Both the position numbers and the translations under genes were made by a program. The notes under the pieces were generated by a model that was not told the DNA's origin, ran no database searches, and saw only the letters and a list, made by a program, of their open reading frames with translations. A stretch of DNA of 64,000 nucleotides from Chaetoderma sp. LZ-2023a (taxonomy: Eukaryota > Mollusca > Caudofoveata > Chaetodermatida > Chaetodermatidae), in contig CM067360.1 of the NCBI GenBank assembly GCA_034401795.1, positions 121,597,430 to 121,661,429 on the forward strand, given 5' to 3'. This document shows positions 54,844 through 64,000 of this stretch, in pieces; the first letter of the stretch is position 1, and the number at the start of each line of letters is the position of its first letter.

Positions 54844-56166
54844 AGGGAACTACAGGCCCGTGTCGAACTTACCATATCTGTCCAAGGTGCTAGAAAAGGT
54901 CGTTGCCAAGCAACTAAATGACCATCTAGAATGCAACAACCTACTAGAACCCTTTCAAAGCGCATACCGGAAGCTCCACAACACAGAAACTGCTCTACTC
55001 CGTGTACAAAATGACATTCTCTGCTCCATGGATGACCGGAAGTGTGTACTATTGGTTCTTTTAGATTTATCTGCAGCTTTCGACACAATCGATCATAGCA
55101 TTCTGATATCACGTTTAACAGAACTCGGTATATCGCACACAGCGCTTGCCTGGTTCAATTCGTACCTTACAAATCGTTACCAAACTGTTATTGTGGACAA
55201 CCTAAAGTCAGTTTCAAATCAATTACGCTCTGGCGTACCACAAGGATCTGTGCTTGGTCCCATCTTGTTCACAATATACACGGCACCACTAGGCAACTTA
55301 ATACGATCTCATGGCATAAGCTACCACTTTTATGCGGACGACACGCAATTGTACCTCGAGTTCCATGTAAACCATCAGTTAAACGCCCGTGAGTGTGTCG
55401 AAAACTGTGTTCTTGACATCAAACATTGGACAACATGTTGCAGCTGAACGACAAGAAAACAGAGACTCTCTTGATAACATCTCGCCACATCCGACAGAAT
55501 GTGGACATAAAAAGTCTCCACGTTGGAGAGGCCGAAATTGGTTTTAGCGACAGTGCCCGCAACATAGGCGTAACTTTTGATAACATTCTTTCAATGGAAG
55601 CACATGTGACATCTGTCTCTCGTTCCATCTTCGTCAATATGAGAAACATCAGCAAAATTCGAAATCTGCTTGACACCGACGCAGTTAAAACACTTGTTCA
55701 TGCCACCATAACATCCCGGTTGGACTATGGCAATGCATTACTGACTGGCATAACATCAGCCCAGTTGGAGCGTCTGCAGAGAGCCCAGAACACAGCAGCT
55801 CGGTTGATCACCCGCACGAGAATGCATGAACACATCACGCCTGTTCTCCAGGAACTACACTGGCTGCCAGTTAGAGAACGGATCAGCTATAAGGTCGGAC
55901 TCTTAGTGTTCAAATGCCTTCATGATCTTGCACCACCTTACCTAAATTCACTGATCGTACGAAGAACATCAGCAAGGTCCCTTCGATCAAATTCACAATT
56001 ACTATGTGTCGTACCACGTTCGAATTTAACCATCGGTGAACGCGCCTTCTCGAGAGCAGGACCAAAATTTTGGAACAATCTACCATCTGACATTCAAAAT
56101 TGTAACAAAATTGAGCCATTTAAATCTATGTTAAAAACTCACCTTTTCACAAGAGCATATTATTAA
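54844..56166 (+). pseudogene. LINE reverse transcriptase, frameshifted
   Basis: RT motifs in order: N-Y-R-P-V-S-N-L-P, F-Q-S-A-Y-R, L-L-D-L-S-A-A-F-D-T-I-D, G-V-P-Q-G-S-V-L-G-P, and catalytic F-Y-A-D-D-T-Q-L-Y. A single frameshift at about 55,430 (I-K-H-W) leads into a second frame with L-N-D-K-K-T-E, I-T-S-R-L-D-Y-G-N-A-L, L-Q-R-A-Q-N-T-A-A-R, L-H-W-L-P-V and G-P-K-F-W-N-N-L-P, closing at TAA 56,164-56,166. This C-terminal domain is characteristic of the L2/CR1/Rex1 assemblage. The endonuclease half is missing through 5' truncation. It would prime reverse transcription at nicked target DNA if intact. Confidence 0.92.
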
Positions 56167-56241
56167 ATTTTGTAAAGCGCCTTTGAGCGGTTTAGTCCGG
56201 AATCGGCGCTATAGAAATTTACATACATACATACATACATA
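54844..56241 (+). mobile_element. 5'-truncated LINE of L2/CR1 type
   Basis: It starts abruptly inside the RT at G-N-Y-R-P-V-S-N-L, includes the RT remainder and C-terminal domain, and ends with a 3' UTR TGTAAAGCGCCTTTGAGCGG..GGCGCTATAGAAAT and an (ACAT)n tail at about 56,217-56,241. 5' truncation and a microsatellite tail fit target-primed insertion. The flanking repeat is interrupted exactly here (CAACACAACT at the left, AATTTAGCT at the right). Confidence 0.9.
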
Positions 56242-56514
56242 CAATTTAGCTTTGATTGTTTTGAAACTTGGTAAGGGTTCTCATTACCACTTGAAGATGT
56301 GCATGTGCTATCCGTATGCCTGTACATCCATGCGTCTGTATAGAATGTATGTATGTCAGTCTGTCAGTCCATCCATCTATGACAATCATTTCAAGATGTC
56401 AACAACTACAGTTTAGCTATGATTACAAAAGCCTCTGTTTGATTGACATTAAGGGAGTCTACTCCATCCAGAAACCTGGACTAGAGTAGAGAGTTGTGGT
56501 TCTTGCATTAGAAG

Positions 56515-57184
56515 CAGGGTTCGTACGCATGTATGGAAGTCTGGAAAAAGTATGGAAATTTAGGAAATCCTTTTCCAGGGCTGGAAAAAGTATGGAAATT
56601 TGAATTTTGGGCCAACTGGTATGGAAAATTTAAATATCCTAATTTTTCCGACCAGCATTTTTTGTTTACGAACGAAATCTCGCGTTTCCACCAGTCTCGC
56701 GAGAATCTAATTCAACTGGGTCCCAGTCGCATCTTACAATACAAAACCGCCTATTACCTGGAACATCTCGCGGTTGTTGAGCAATACGTGTGAACATGTT
56801 CAATTATAACGCAATAAAAATGAGCGAATCGGCAGTCGTCTGTCAAATAGTACAGAGTGTGAGAAGTCAAAACAATGAAATAATTTGCGAGAGTGCCGGG
56901 TTTTTTGTGATACAGTAAACATGGGAACGTGCAAGTATTCTAGTGTTTGGGAAACTAACGATAAATATATTGATTGGATTTTACCGGACAACACCATTCG
57001 TAGATCTCCTACGCTAAACGCGATCGAGATAGCACGAAGCTACGGCTCTATGTTTAGATTGCGGACAACACATCAAACTCGCGTGCCAAATTTAGTGTTT
57101 GCAAAAGGAGGTTTTACGGAATTCCCTTATGACGTCATTTTCACGCATGCGCAGATGACTGGCCATCAGCGTACGGACAGCTGA
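56515..57184 (+). pseudogene. Possible hAT 5' end with start of transposase
   Basis: CAGGGTTCGTACGC at 56,515 is followed by reiterated GGAAAAAGTATGGAAATTT motifs (56,540-56,605), a pattern I associate with a hAT-family terminus. An ATG at 56,921 opens a frame M-G-T-C-K-Y-S-S-V-W-E-T-N-D-K-Y-I-D-W-I that resembles the first residues of some hAT/ZBED-type transposases, which begin with a W..Y..W(L/I) segment before the zinc finger. The frame ends at 57,184 without a finger. No matching right terminus was seen, so this is probably a truncated end. Confidence 0.3.
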
Positions 57185-57579
57185 TCACTGTTTTGTTAGT
57201 AAACAACATTACGCTGCCGCGGTTGATGCTACTCAAAGCTTTGAAAATTGCAATTTTATGTCAGATCAACCGGTAAAGTTGACCGAATTGACAATTCTAA
57301 CATCAAATACTCTTTTACTATGCATTTTTAGAAATATATTATTGATTCTATGCACATTAGAAGGCAAAATACTACCGCTATGATATGTCAGAAACGTTCC
57401 CACCCCATCAGTGCATGTGGATCCTCGTAGGCTATAGTACCAATACAAGCGGCTGCTCGATAGATAATGTTTATGAATGCGCCCAAGGTGGCTCTACTGT
57501 CATAATGATTATCAGTGTGCGCATAGGCGCAGATAGAGGGGGTGGGTAGGTATGTACGTGTGTCTGTCTGTATGTATGT

Positions 57580-59361
57580 ATGTATGTATTTTTATTTTAT
57601 TGACGCACTGGCAATGTGCGGCTTCAATTTCCATGTGCTAACTTAGCCGACAGTCATGCACCCATTAGTTTAATTTATTGAGCACCATCTCCCGGTCGGG
57701 GGATCGAACCGCCATTCTGCAACTCCGCATAGCATCAGCAACCAGACATCTTTCCACTGGACCACCGCGCCAAGACTAAAAGTCTAGGTTTGGCCGACCA
57801 GTTTTCACATGTCTGATATACTAACACACTGACGATTCATATGGGACTATCTGTGGATGCATCTGCCATGATTCAATCCTAGGCTTTTTACGCCTATTGT
57901 ACTCTGACTCCAGCACGGCTCTGGGAGTATATGTATTTTTATTTTATTGATGCACTGGCAACGTGCGGCTTCAATTTCCATGTGCTAACTTAGCCGACAG
58001 TCATGCACCCATTAGTTTAATTTGTTGATCACCATCTCCCGGTCGGGAGATCGAACCGCCATTCTGCAACTCCGCATGGCATCAGCAACCAGACATCTTT
58101 CCACTGGACCACCGCGCCAAGACTAAAAGTCTAGGTTTGGCCGACCAGTTTTCACATGTCTGATATACTGACACACTGACGATTCATATGGGACTATCTG
58201 TGGATGCATCTGCCACGATTCAATCCTAGGCTTTTTACGCCTATTGTACTCTGACTCCAGCACGGCTCTGGCAGTATATATATTTTTATTTTATTGACGC
58301 ACTGGCAACGTGCGGCTTCAATTTCCATGTGCTAACTTAGCCGACAGTCATGCACCCATTAGTTTAATTTGTTGATCACCATCTCCCGGTCGGGGGATCG
58401 AACCGCCAATCTGCAACTCCACATAGCATCAGCAACCAGACATCTTTCCACTGGACCACCGCCAAGACTAAAAGTCTAGGTTTGGCCGACCAGTTTTCAC
58501 ATGTCTGATATACTGACACACTGACGATTCATATGGACCTATCTGTGGATGCATCTGCCACAATTCAATCCTAGGCTTCTTACACCTATTGTACTCTGAC
58601 TCCAGCACGGCTCTGGCAGTATGTGTTTTTATTTTATTGATGCACTGGCAACGTGCGGTTTCAATTTCCATGTGCTAACTTAGCCGACAGTCATGCACCC
58701 ATTAGTTTAATTTGTTGATCACCATCTCCCGGTCGGGGGATCGAACCGCCATTCTGCAGCTCCGCATAGCATCAGCAACCAGACATCTTTCCACTGGACC
58801 ACCGCGCCAAGACTAAAAGTCTAGGTTTGGCCGACCAGTTTTCACATGTCTGATATACTGACACACTGACGATTCATATGGGACTATCTGTGGATGCATC
58901 TGCCACGATTCAATCCTAGGCTTTTTACGCCTATTGTACTCTGACTCCAGCACGGCTCTGGCAGTATATGTATTTTTATTTTATTGACGCACTGGCAACG
59001 TGCGGCTTCAATTTCCATGTGCTAACTTAGCTGACAGTCATGTACCCATTAGTTTAATTTGTTGATCACCATCTCCCGGTCGGGGGATCGAGCCGCCATT
59101 CTGCAACTCCGCATAGCATCAGCAACCAGACATCTTTCCACTGGACCACCGCGCCAAGACTAAAAGTCTAGGTTTGGCTGACCAGTTTTCACATGTCTGA
59201 TATACTGACACACTGACGATTCCTATGGGACTATCTGTGGATGCATCTGCCACGATTCAATCCTAGGCTTTTTACGCCTATTGTACTCTGACTCCAGCAC
59301 GGCTCTGGCAGTATATGTATTTTTATTTTATTGATGCACTGGCAACGTGCGGCTTCAATTT
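57580..59361 (-). repeat. Tandem array of ~347-bp units carrying a tRNA-like pol III promoter
   Basis: Five full units and a partial sixth. The common anchor ATTTTATTGA lies at 57,594, 57,941, 58,288, 58,631, 58,978 and 59,325, i.e. a period of 347 (once 343). On - each full unit has TGGTCCAGTGG (A-box like) and GGTTCGATCCC (B-box like) about 45 bp apart, inside an ~85-bp tRNA-like region beginning GGCGCGGTGG (GGCGGTGG in unit 3). Units differ at only a few positions, so the array is young. It looks like a tRNA-derived SINE or tRNA-like satellite amplified head to tail, preceded by (GTAT)n. Confidence 0.85.
57683..57770 (-). ncRNA. tRNA-like segment of unit 1 (SINE-type head, not a functional tRNA)
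   Basis: The B-box complement GGGATCGAACC is at 57,700-57,710 and the A-box complement CCACTGGACCA at 57,754-57,764. Arms that would make a regular cloverleaf are imperfect. Equivalent segments recur every 347 bp. Confidence 0.5.
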
Positions 59362-59580
59362 AAGATTTTGACCCAAAAAATTGATGAATCAAAATTCTGC
59401 ATGGAAGTTCTGGAGCCAATGACCATAGGATACTTCCAGGTAAATTTGGTTGCAATCGCCCAAACGGTTATTGAGGAGTAGTGTTTTAAAGCAAAAGTTG
59501 ATAGATGGACGGGCGACGGATGTTCGCCACGGCATAAGCTCACTTGGCCCTTCGGGCTAGGTGAGCTAACAATGATTAAT
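59362..59580 (-). repeat. Short interspersed repeat with CACTTGGCCCTTCGGGCTAG end
   Basis: It contains GACGGGCGACGGATGTTCGC, CATAAGCTCACTTGGCCC and GGGCTAGGTGAGCTAA, a motif set related in part to the end of the 7.7-8.4 kb repeat. It abuts the truncated sixth tandem unit. Confidence 0.55.
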
Positions 59581-60190
59581 TTCAATTTGATTATGAAGTA
59601 ATTAATCAATATGCTCGAAACTTCTTCTCAGAGCATCTCATTTTCCAATTATTATAGGGGAAGGTGCATGACACCCCTCCATAACCCCACAACAATTGGG
59701 AACCCCACCCAGACCATGACTACTAGGTTGGACACACCCCATAATAGAATTTTAAATCCACCATGACACAGTTGGTGAATTTATTATTAAACTCTCCAGA
59801 CTTGAGTGTTATTTTCACAAATTGTGTGTTTTGTGGGGTTAGTGACAGCAATAGAGGGTGGGGGTAGGGAGCATTAGGCCCTTAAAAGTTTTAGATGGTG
59901 TGTGGCGGGGTAGAGGGAGGGGTGGTGGTTAAGACAATTTCTTTTCCTGGAGCCAACCTTGAGAATATATAATAGTCAGTAAATTAAATAATACTAAATA
60001 GAGTCATACACAGATAGCTGATCAGTACAGTATATTTTAATATTCAACTGGAAAAACATCTGAAATTTACAGAGTGAACATGATGAGGCCATATGCTATG
60101 GGCCAGGGGCTGTGGGATCTGGCTCTAGGGCTATCTGTTTCGCATTATCTCTGTAATGGTGAGGATTGGGAAATGCTATTTGAATTTTTT
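59581..60190. other. Spacer, nothing recognised
   Basis: C- and G-rich short patches (59,660-59,930) but no gene or terminal repeat. Confidence 0.5.
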
Positions 60191-60194
60191 CTTA

Positions 60195-60515
60195 GTAACT
60201 GGCCATTTGTATGTCAAAGGAAGACTTTTGCCGTATTTTATTTTACTGCCCCAGTAACAAAGCCAGCCATTTCATTTTTCAAAAGGTAATCTTCCCTTGG
60301 CTTGCAAATGGACATCTTTCAAGACATATTACTACAGAAGCAGTTTTTAGCAAACATGACAATTTCCCCTTTAATGGTCAAAATTCATTAAGAATATTTC
60401 AATTTTTTCACACAAAATGCACATTTACACTTTAGAGATCAAAAGAAGGCAATTTTTTAATTTTACAACTGAAATGGCTGGCTTGATTATGAAGCCAGGC
60501 ATCTCAAGATCAATA
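60195..60515. repeat. Diverged HP2 fold-back repeat and a partial second copy
   Basis: GGCCATTTGTATGTCAAAGG..AAGAC at the left is mirrored by GTCTT-type CTTCCCTTGGCTTGCAAATG at 60,290-60,315, the same arm order as the 30.4 kb palindrome. At 60,440-60,510 a second partial palindrome has AAATGGCTGGCTTG..GAAGCCAGGCAT. Confidence 0.65.
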
Positions 60516-61163
60516 CAAATGCTGGGGTTTTGACAATTTGTCCTTTAAAGGGTCAAAACCTACTCACTTTGTTATATTACATATGTTATACTATGTCAGG
60601 AGACAAAACTATGTTGATAAAATTATAAAATAATTGAAAAGAAATTGGGAATTAGTCATTCTTGGGGCAAAGTAATTTCAATTAGCAATTCCAATTCCTA
60701 AATATTTACCAAGGTATCCAATGGGGTAATTGAATTAGTACAACTTACAATTACCACCAGTCCTGGTCATTGTTAAATTGAATCTGCTATCTAGAGCCTA
60801 CAAATTTCCCTGTATGGGCGGAGTTACACCCCTGTCTGTCAGGAACTTGCTTCCAATATATAATTTTCAGCAATTCCTGAGTGAATGGTACATGGCTAGA
60901 TACTCATACACCACAAGTCTACTCCACTCCTATTTAAAAGACAAATTGGTTTCTATGCTTTGGAAGATGTGGGGGCCATATGTTCTGATGTTCAGCAATG
61001 TTTTAATATGGAGTGACTGATTCAACACTAGCAATGCGACCTAATTTCTCTGAACCAATTCATGGCATGACACTTGCAGATGCACACATGTGATTATCAA
61101 ATGCTAAAACATTTTGTAGAACTTACACTGATTGTATACACTGACATAAACATTGATTGTTCT
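60516..61163. other. Spacer, nothing recognised
   Basis: An 80-codon ORF at 60,778-61,020 has no recognisable motif. Confidence 0.45.
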
Positions 61164-61692
61164 TTCTCCTTCGATCAATACTCACCATTCTGTTACTTCT
61201 GATATACAGCTGGCCCTGACAGCGGCTCTAGGATTATAGACTTAGAAAGCTTTACCGACTCCTGGGAACCGGGTACCCGGCTCCCCACTGCCGAGTACCC
61301 GTTTACCATAGAGCTCATTCTTGTTTGCATAGCAACAAGTGCAATACATGCTTTTCGCATTAAGGATTTTAGTGTTTTTTAAAAGAATCTAAGTCTTTAA
61401 TCAGTGATAGTTTGTGTGTTCTGAAAGGATAACTAAGGACTATGGAGAATACCGCCCAAGATAACCAGGTTGTATTGTTCTTTATATCCATAGTTAAAAG
61501 ACTTAGGTCTCTAAATTTCGTTGTGTCGCATGTTCCAATTTCTAACCCCATAGAATCTGGGACGTGTGCTAGCAACGATATATGCCAGACGATCGCCTTC
61601 TTTAAACCCCAACAGGCGATCGGCAGATATGAAAATAGGTGTTTGCTACGGTATTTCTAACACGAATATCGGCTGACGTCGTTCTCCGTAGA

Positions 61693-61728
61693 ATCCGAGC
61701 GGGTGACGTCACACCCGGTCGCTCGGAT
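61693..61728. promoter_or_regulatory. CRE-centred palindrome in DIRS leader, copy 5
   Basis: ATCCGAGCG, GTGACGTCAC and CGCTCGGAT in the same layout as copies 2 and 3. Confidence 0.5.
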
Positions 61729-62235
61729 GTTTATGTGAAGAAAAATTTTTTCATTAATTCGCGCATCTTGTTCTGGGTGCTGCGTACTAAAAAATGGTAC
61801 CGGAAACTTTAGAATGATCAAGTTTACCTGCGATCACGATCGGTTTGCAATGATCGGTGGTTTCAAAATTCTTGAGTAGATGCGTGGTCTGCGGTTTTAC
61901 CGTGTGAGACAGCAGTTGTTATACATTTTGTTGTTTTCTTCACATATCGTGCTGCGTTCGTTAGGAGTATAATTTATATTGATTAGTAAATATACCCTGA
62001 ATGCTATGCGATATGATTCCTGGAGCCGTTACACATCCTGTAGGATCTATTATGGGTGTGTTGTGCCCGCCGCGTTCTTGTCGTCATAATCAATGCGATC
62101 GTTGTTGTAACGTGGCGGGGTGGGGTGCGGGAGGTTACGGTTAATTTATGAGTCAAAATATTTGAAAATTAATTGTCTGCCTTCCATCCGTGTCTCGTTC
62201 CGCTTGTTTATTGTAGGTTTGTGCTTATTTTATAG

Positions 62236-64000
62236 GCCAAGCCAGCCCCGCCATCATGTGACGACTGCCATAAGTTTGTCCGTGTAATGTTCAAGGACCA
62301 TGTCTGTTTTAGGTGTGCCCTGTGTAATATAGATCATAGGTGTAATGTTTGTGCAGTGTGGTCCGTCGAAACGATGGTTAAGTTCCTTGCCCAGAAGGAC
62401 TTGGCTGGGTCTGACGCGGGGTCAGGCGGTCCGAGAGGAAATCGTGGAGCGCCCGGTTCGGCCGGTGGGGGTGCTCCACGTCCCCAGCTGGAGGTGGCGG
62501 AGATGGCACCGCCGGCGTGGTTTGGTCCGGCTATGCAGGGTTTTCTGCATAGCGTTCTGCCCACGCTGGTGTCGTCCCTGCTACCAAAGGTTGGTGGGCA
62601 GTTTCTCCCCATGCCTGGTACGGATCTTGTCTTCGGACAGGATTCTGGACTGGTTACCGAGGGGGCCGTCTCGTACGGCCCCCTGGCGGGTCCGTCTGGC
62701 TTCGGCCAGACGGGTTCTGTCTCTCTGCGGCCACCTCCGGGTGGTCCAGTAGCGGTGGCCGGTCCGTCAGGTGTGGGAGCCGTCCACCAGGACGGCTCCA
62801 CGGTTTATTCGTCTAGTGACGGCTCTTCGGAGTCTGAAGACGAGGAGGAGAGGTTGCTGCGGCCCGTGAAGCCGCAGGTGGAGAATATGGAGGTTGATTC
62901 CGTCCTGGACGGAACCGGCCTCCATTTGTCTGGTTTGGCGCAAGCCAGGTCAGCGGCGGCGGCTGAGGCCAATCCGTTACCGTGCACCGGTTCCGCGCGG
63001 CTTGGTTTGTCACCAGCCGTCAGGGGAACCGGTGTGCCGGGCCAGGCGTGGTACTCACCTATCTCGCCTGGTCCGGCAGCCGGACATGGGGTGCCGTTGG
63101 CGCCCGTGGCCGGCTATGGTTCCGCGACGGTTACGGGTCCGTACGGTTTTCCGTGCGGACCTACCCCATGGACCGGAGTGTTTCATGGGGTGGCGGCGGA
63201 ACCATGTGGTAGCGGAGTGCCTGGCGTGTCAGCCGTGGCTCCTGGCCGGGAGGCCATGGCTGGCAGACCCGTAAGCATGTCAACGGGTGACGTGTTTGCG
63301 GGGGTATCTTCTTCGGAGTTAGACTGGTCTGATGCTCTGGCGTGGCTAGCCAGAGTTGACCCGTCTGTGGTTTCGGCCACGGCCGATGAAGATGCGCCCC
63401 GTCCGTCGGTTGCGTCGATTAGGACGGGGATTTTGCCCGCGGCCCGGATCCAGTCAGTGGGACTGGATCCACGGTTCATTGATTTGTTGGATGCTATTTA
63501 TAGTAAACAACTAATGACCAAGGGTCAGCTCCCTGCGGCCTCCAGGGAGGTGCGGGCAAGGTGCCGTATTCCGCGGGGTGAATACGACAGGTATGGTGTA
63601 GTCCCGTCGGTCACGGAGGATGACCGATGGGTACTGGGCGTCCAGAGTGCCGGGTCGGGTGGTCCCGGTCCGGCACTAGTGGATAAGGCCCAGGTACACC
63701 AGGAAGAAGTCCTGGCCCTATGCGATGAGGGTGTGAGGGCAGCCATGAGCGCTGTCAATCACTCCTATCGTCTACTTCAGTCGGTGTGGGCTGAAGCGGG
63801 GGCAGGCCACCCTGTGCCACCTGTGGCGCTATCGTGCGTTAATGACGGCTTGGTGCTGTCAATGGACGCATTGGCAAGGGTGCAAGCGCGTGTGACGAAG
63901 TCCAGGAGGCAAATGGTCATTGACCATATGCGTCTGGCTACGGCAGTCAGGGAGCGTCTTCTTGGGACGCCCCTGACAGGGCCTAGCATCTTTGGTGGCC
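62236..64000 (+). CDS. Gag-like protein, DIRS copy 5, open to window end
   Basis: From GCC at 62,236 I read about 588 codons with no stop. N-terminus: A-K-P-A-P-P-S-C-D-D-C-H-K-F, then D-H-V-C-F-R-C-A-L-C, then R-C-N-V-C-A-V-W, a likely zinc-binding cluster. It continues F-L-A-Q-K-D-L-A-G, a Gly/Pro-rich middle, acidic S-S-E-S-E-D-E-E-E-R, S-S-E-L-D-W-S-D-A, S-V-G-L-D-P-R-F-I, V-T-E-D-D-R-W-V-L-G (the site broken in copy 3), R-V-T-K-S-R-R-Q and T-P-L-T-G-P-S-I-F. By comparison with copy 3 about 100 residues including the Lys-rich tail remain outside. No in-frame ATG precedes the Cys cluster. A TAG at 62,233-62,235 lies in a TGCTTATTTTATAG acceptor-like context, so the true first exon may be in the leader. 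GC-rich relative to the spacers. Confidence 0.8.

Larger units (their letters stand above)
61164..64000 (+). mobile_element. DIRS-like retrotransposon copy 5 (runs off the window)
   Basis: Left ITR from TTCTCCTTCGATCAATAC (61,164-61,340, with hairpin GGGTACCCGGC / GCCGAGTACCC at 61,271-61,300), leader with an intact CRE palindrome (61,693-61,728), and gag from 62,236 to the window end. Pol, ICR and right ITR would lie beyond 64,000. It belongs to the same subfamily as copies 2 and 3. Confidence 0.9.

Noticed and set aside
57683..57770. Functional tRNA gene
   Set aside because: A- and B-box-like motifs are present, but arm pairing is irregular and the unit is tandemly amplified with non-tRNA sequence.
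57580..59361. Regularly spaced repeats as a CRISPR array
   Set aside because: Units are 347 bp and similar throughout, with no short repeat/unique spacer pattern, in a eukaryotic context.
60778..61020. 80-codon ORF
   Set aside because: No motif, no homologue in the window, and length expected by chance in this spacer.

Overview
This window is a repeat-dominated stretch of an animal nuclear genome. I infer a marine invertebrate, most likely a mollusc or another lophotrochozoan. The basis is the mix of elements (DIRS-type, Gmr1-like Ty3/gypsy, L2/CR1-type LINE, Tc1, hAT, tRNA-like tandem repeats), the AT-rich spacers full of TA, GGT, TAC and GTAT microsatellites, and the absence of prokaryotic gene organisation. 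No sequence here fixes the species. Almost every coding signal belongs to a mobile element or its debris. The only long uninterrupted ORF that may be a host gene is a 493-residue coiled-coil protein at 49,556-51,037 (-).

Layout. 1-2,734: 3' part of a Ty3/gypsy element in which the integrase tail precedes reverse transcriptase (Gmr1-like order), followed by a candidate 3' LTR from 2,735. 3.5-6.6 kb: AT-rich spacer with a 34-bp minisatellite. 6.6-13.1 kb: two divergently placed members of a large unnamed invertebrate protein family (VIDG / HEEADTR / GCDSTS motifs, Cys-rich CXC-like tail). One is degenerate on +, the other nearly complete on - and bracketed by a 29-bp inverted repeat. 13.2-20.6 kb: microsatellites, a 650-bp repeat whose inverted partner lies at 29.5 kb, a complete non-autonomous hAT element with an 8-bp target duplication, zinc-finger gene debris and several minisatellites.

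20.6-48.5 kb and 61.2-64 kb: five copies of one DIRS-like (tyrosine-recombinase) retrotransposon family. Copies 1 (20,648-27,173, +) and 5 (61,164 to the window end, +) are on one strand; copies 2 (30,891-37,751, -), 3 (40,989-47,086, -) and 4 (about 47,087-48,525, -, a 5' fragment) are on the other. The family plan is left ITR, about 850 bp structured leader, Cys-rich Gag, RT-RNase H-tyrosine recombinase, internal complementary region (ICR), right ITR. Copies 2 and 3 keep the ICR, whose two halves are the complements of the two outer ends, as expected for replication through a circular intermediate. Gag supplies the particle or nucleic-acid-binding protein, RT-RNase H makes the DNA, the ICR would bridge the ends, and the recombinase would integrate the circle without target duplication. 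Copies 1-4 are visibly defective. The visible part of copy 5 (about 588 Gag codons) has no stop or frameshift that I found.

Between the DIRS copies lie a complete Tc1 transposon (27,551-29,207) with one nonsense codon, and two families of palindromic fold-back repeats. 49.5-51.0 kb holds the coiled-coil gene. 52-56.5 kb holds a LINE C-terminal fragment and a repeat unit invaded by a MITE, a SINE and a 5'-truncated LINE. 57.6-59.4 kb is a tandem array of about 347-bp units, each carrying a tRNA-like pol III promoter.

Positions were read by eye, so ends without a stated duplication or stop codon are good to about 10-30 bases.
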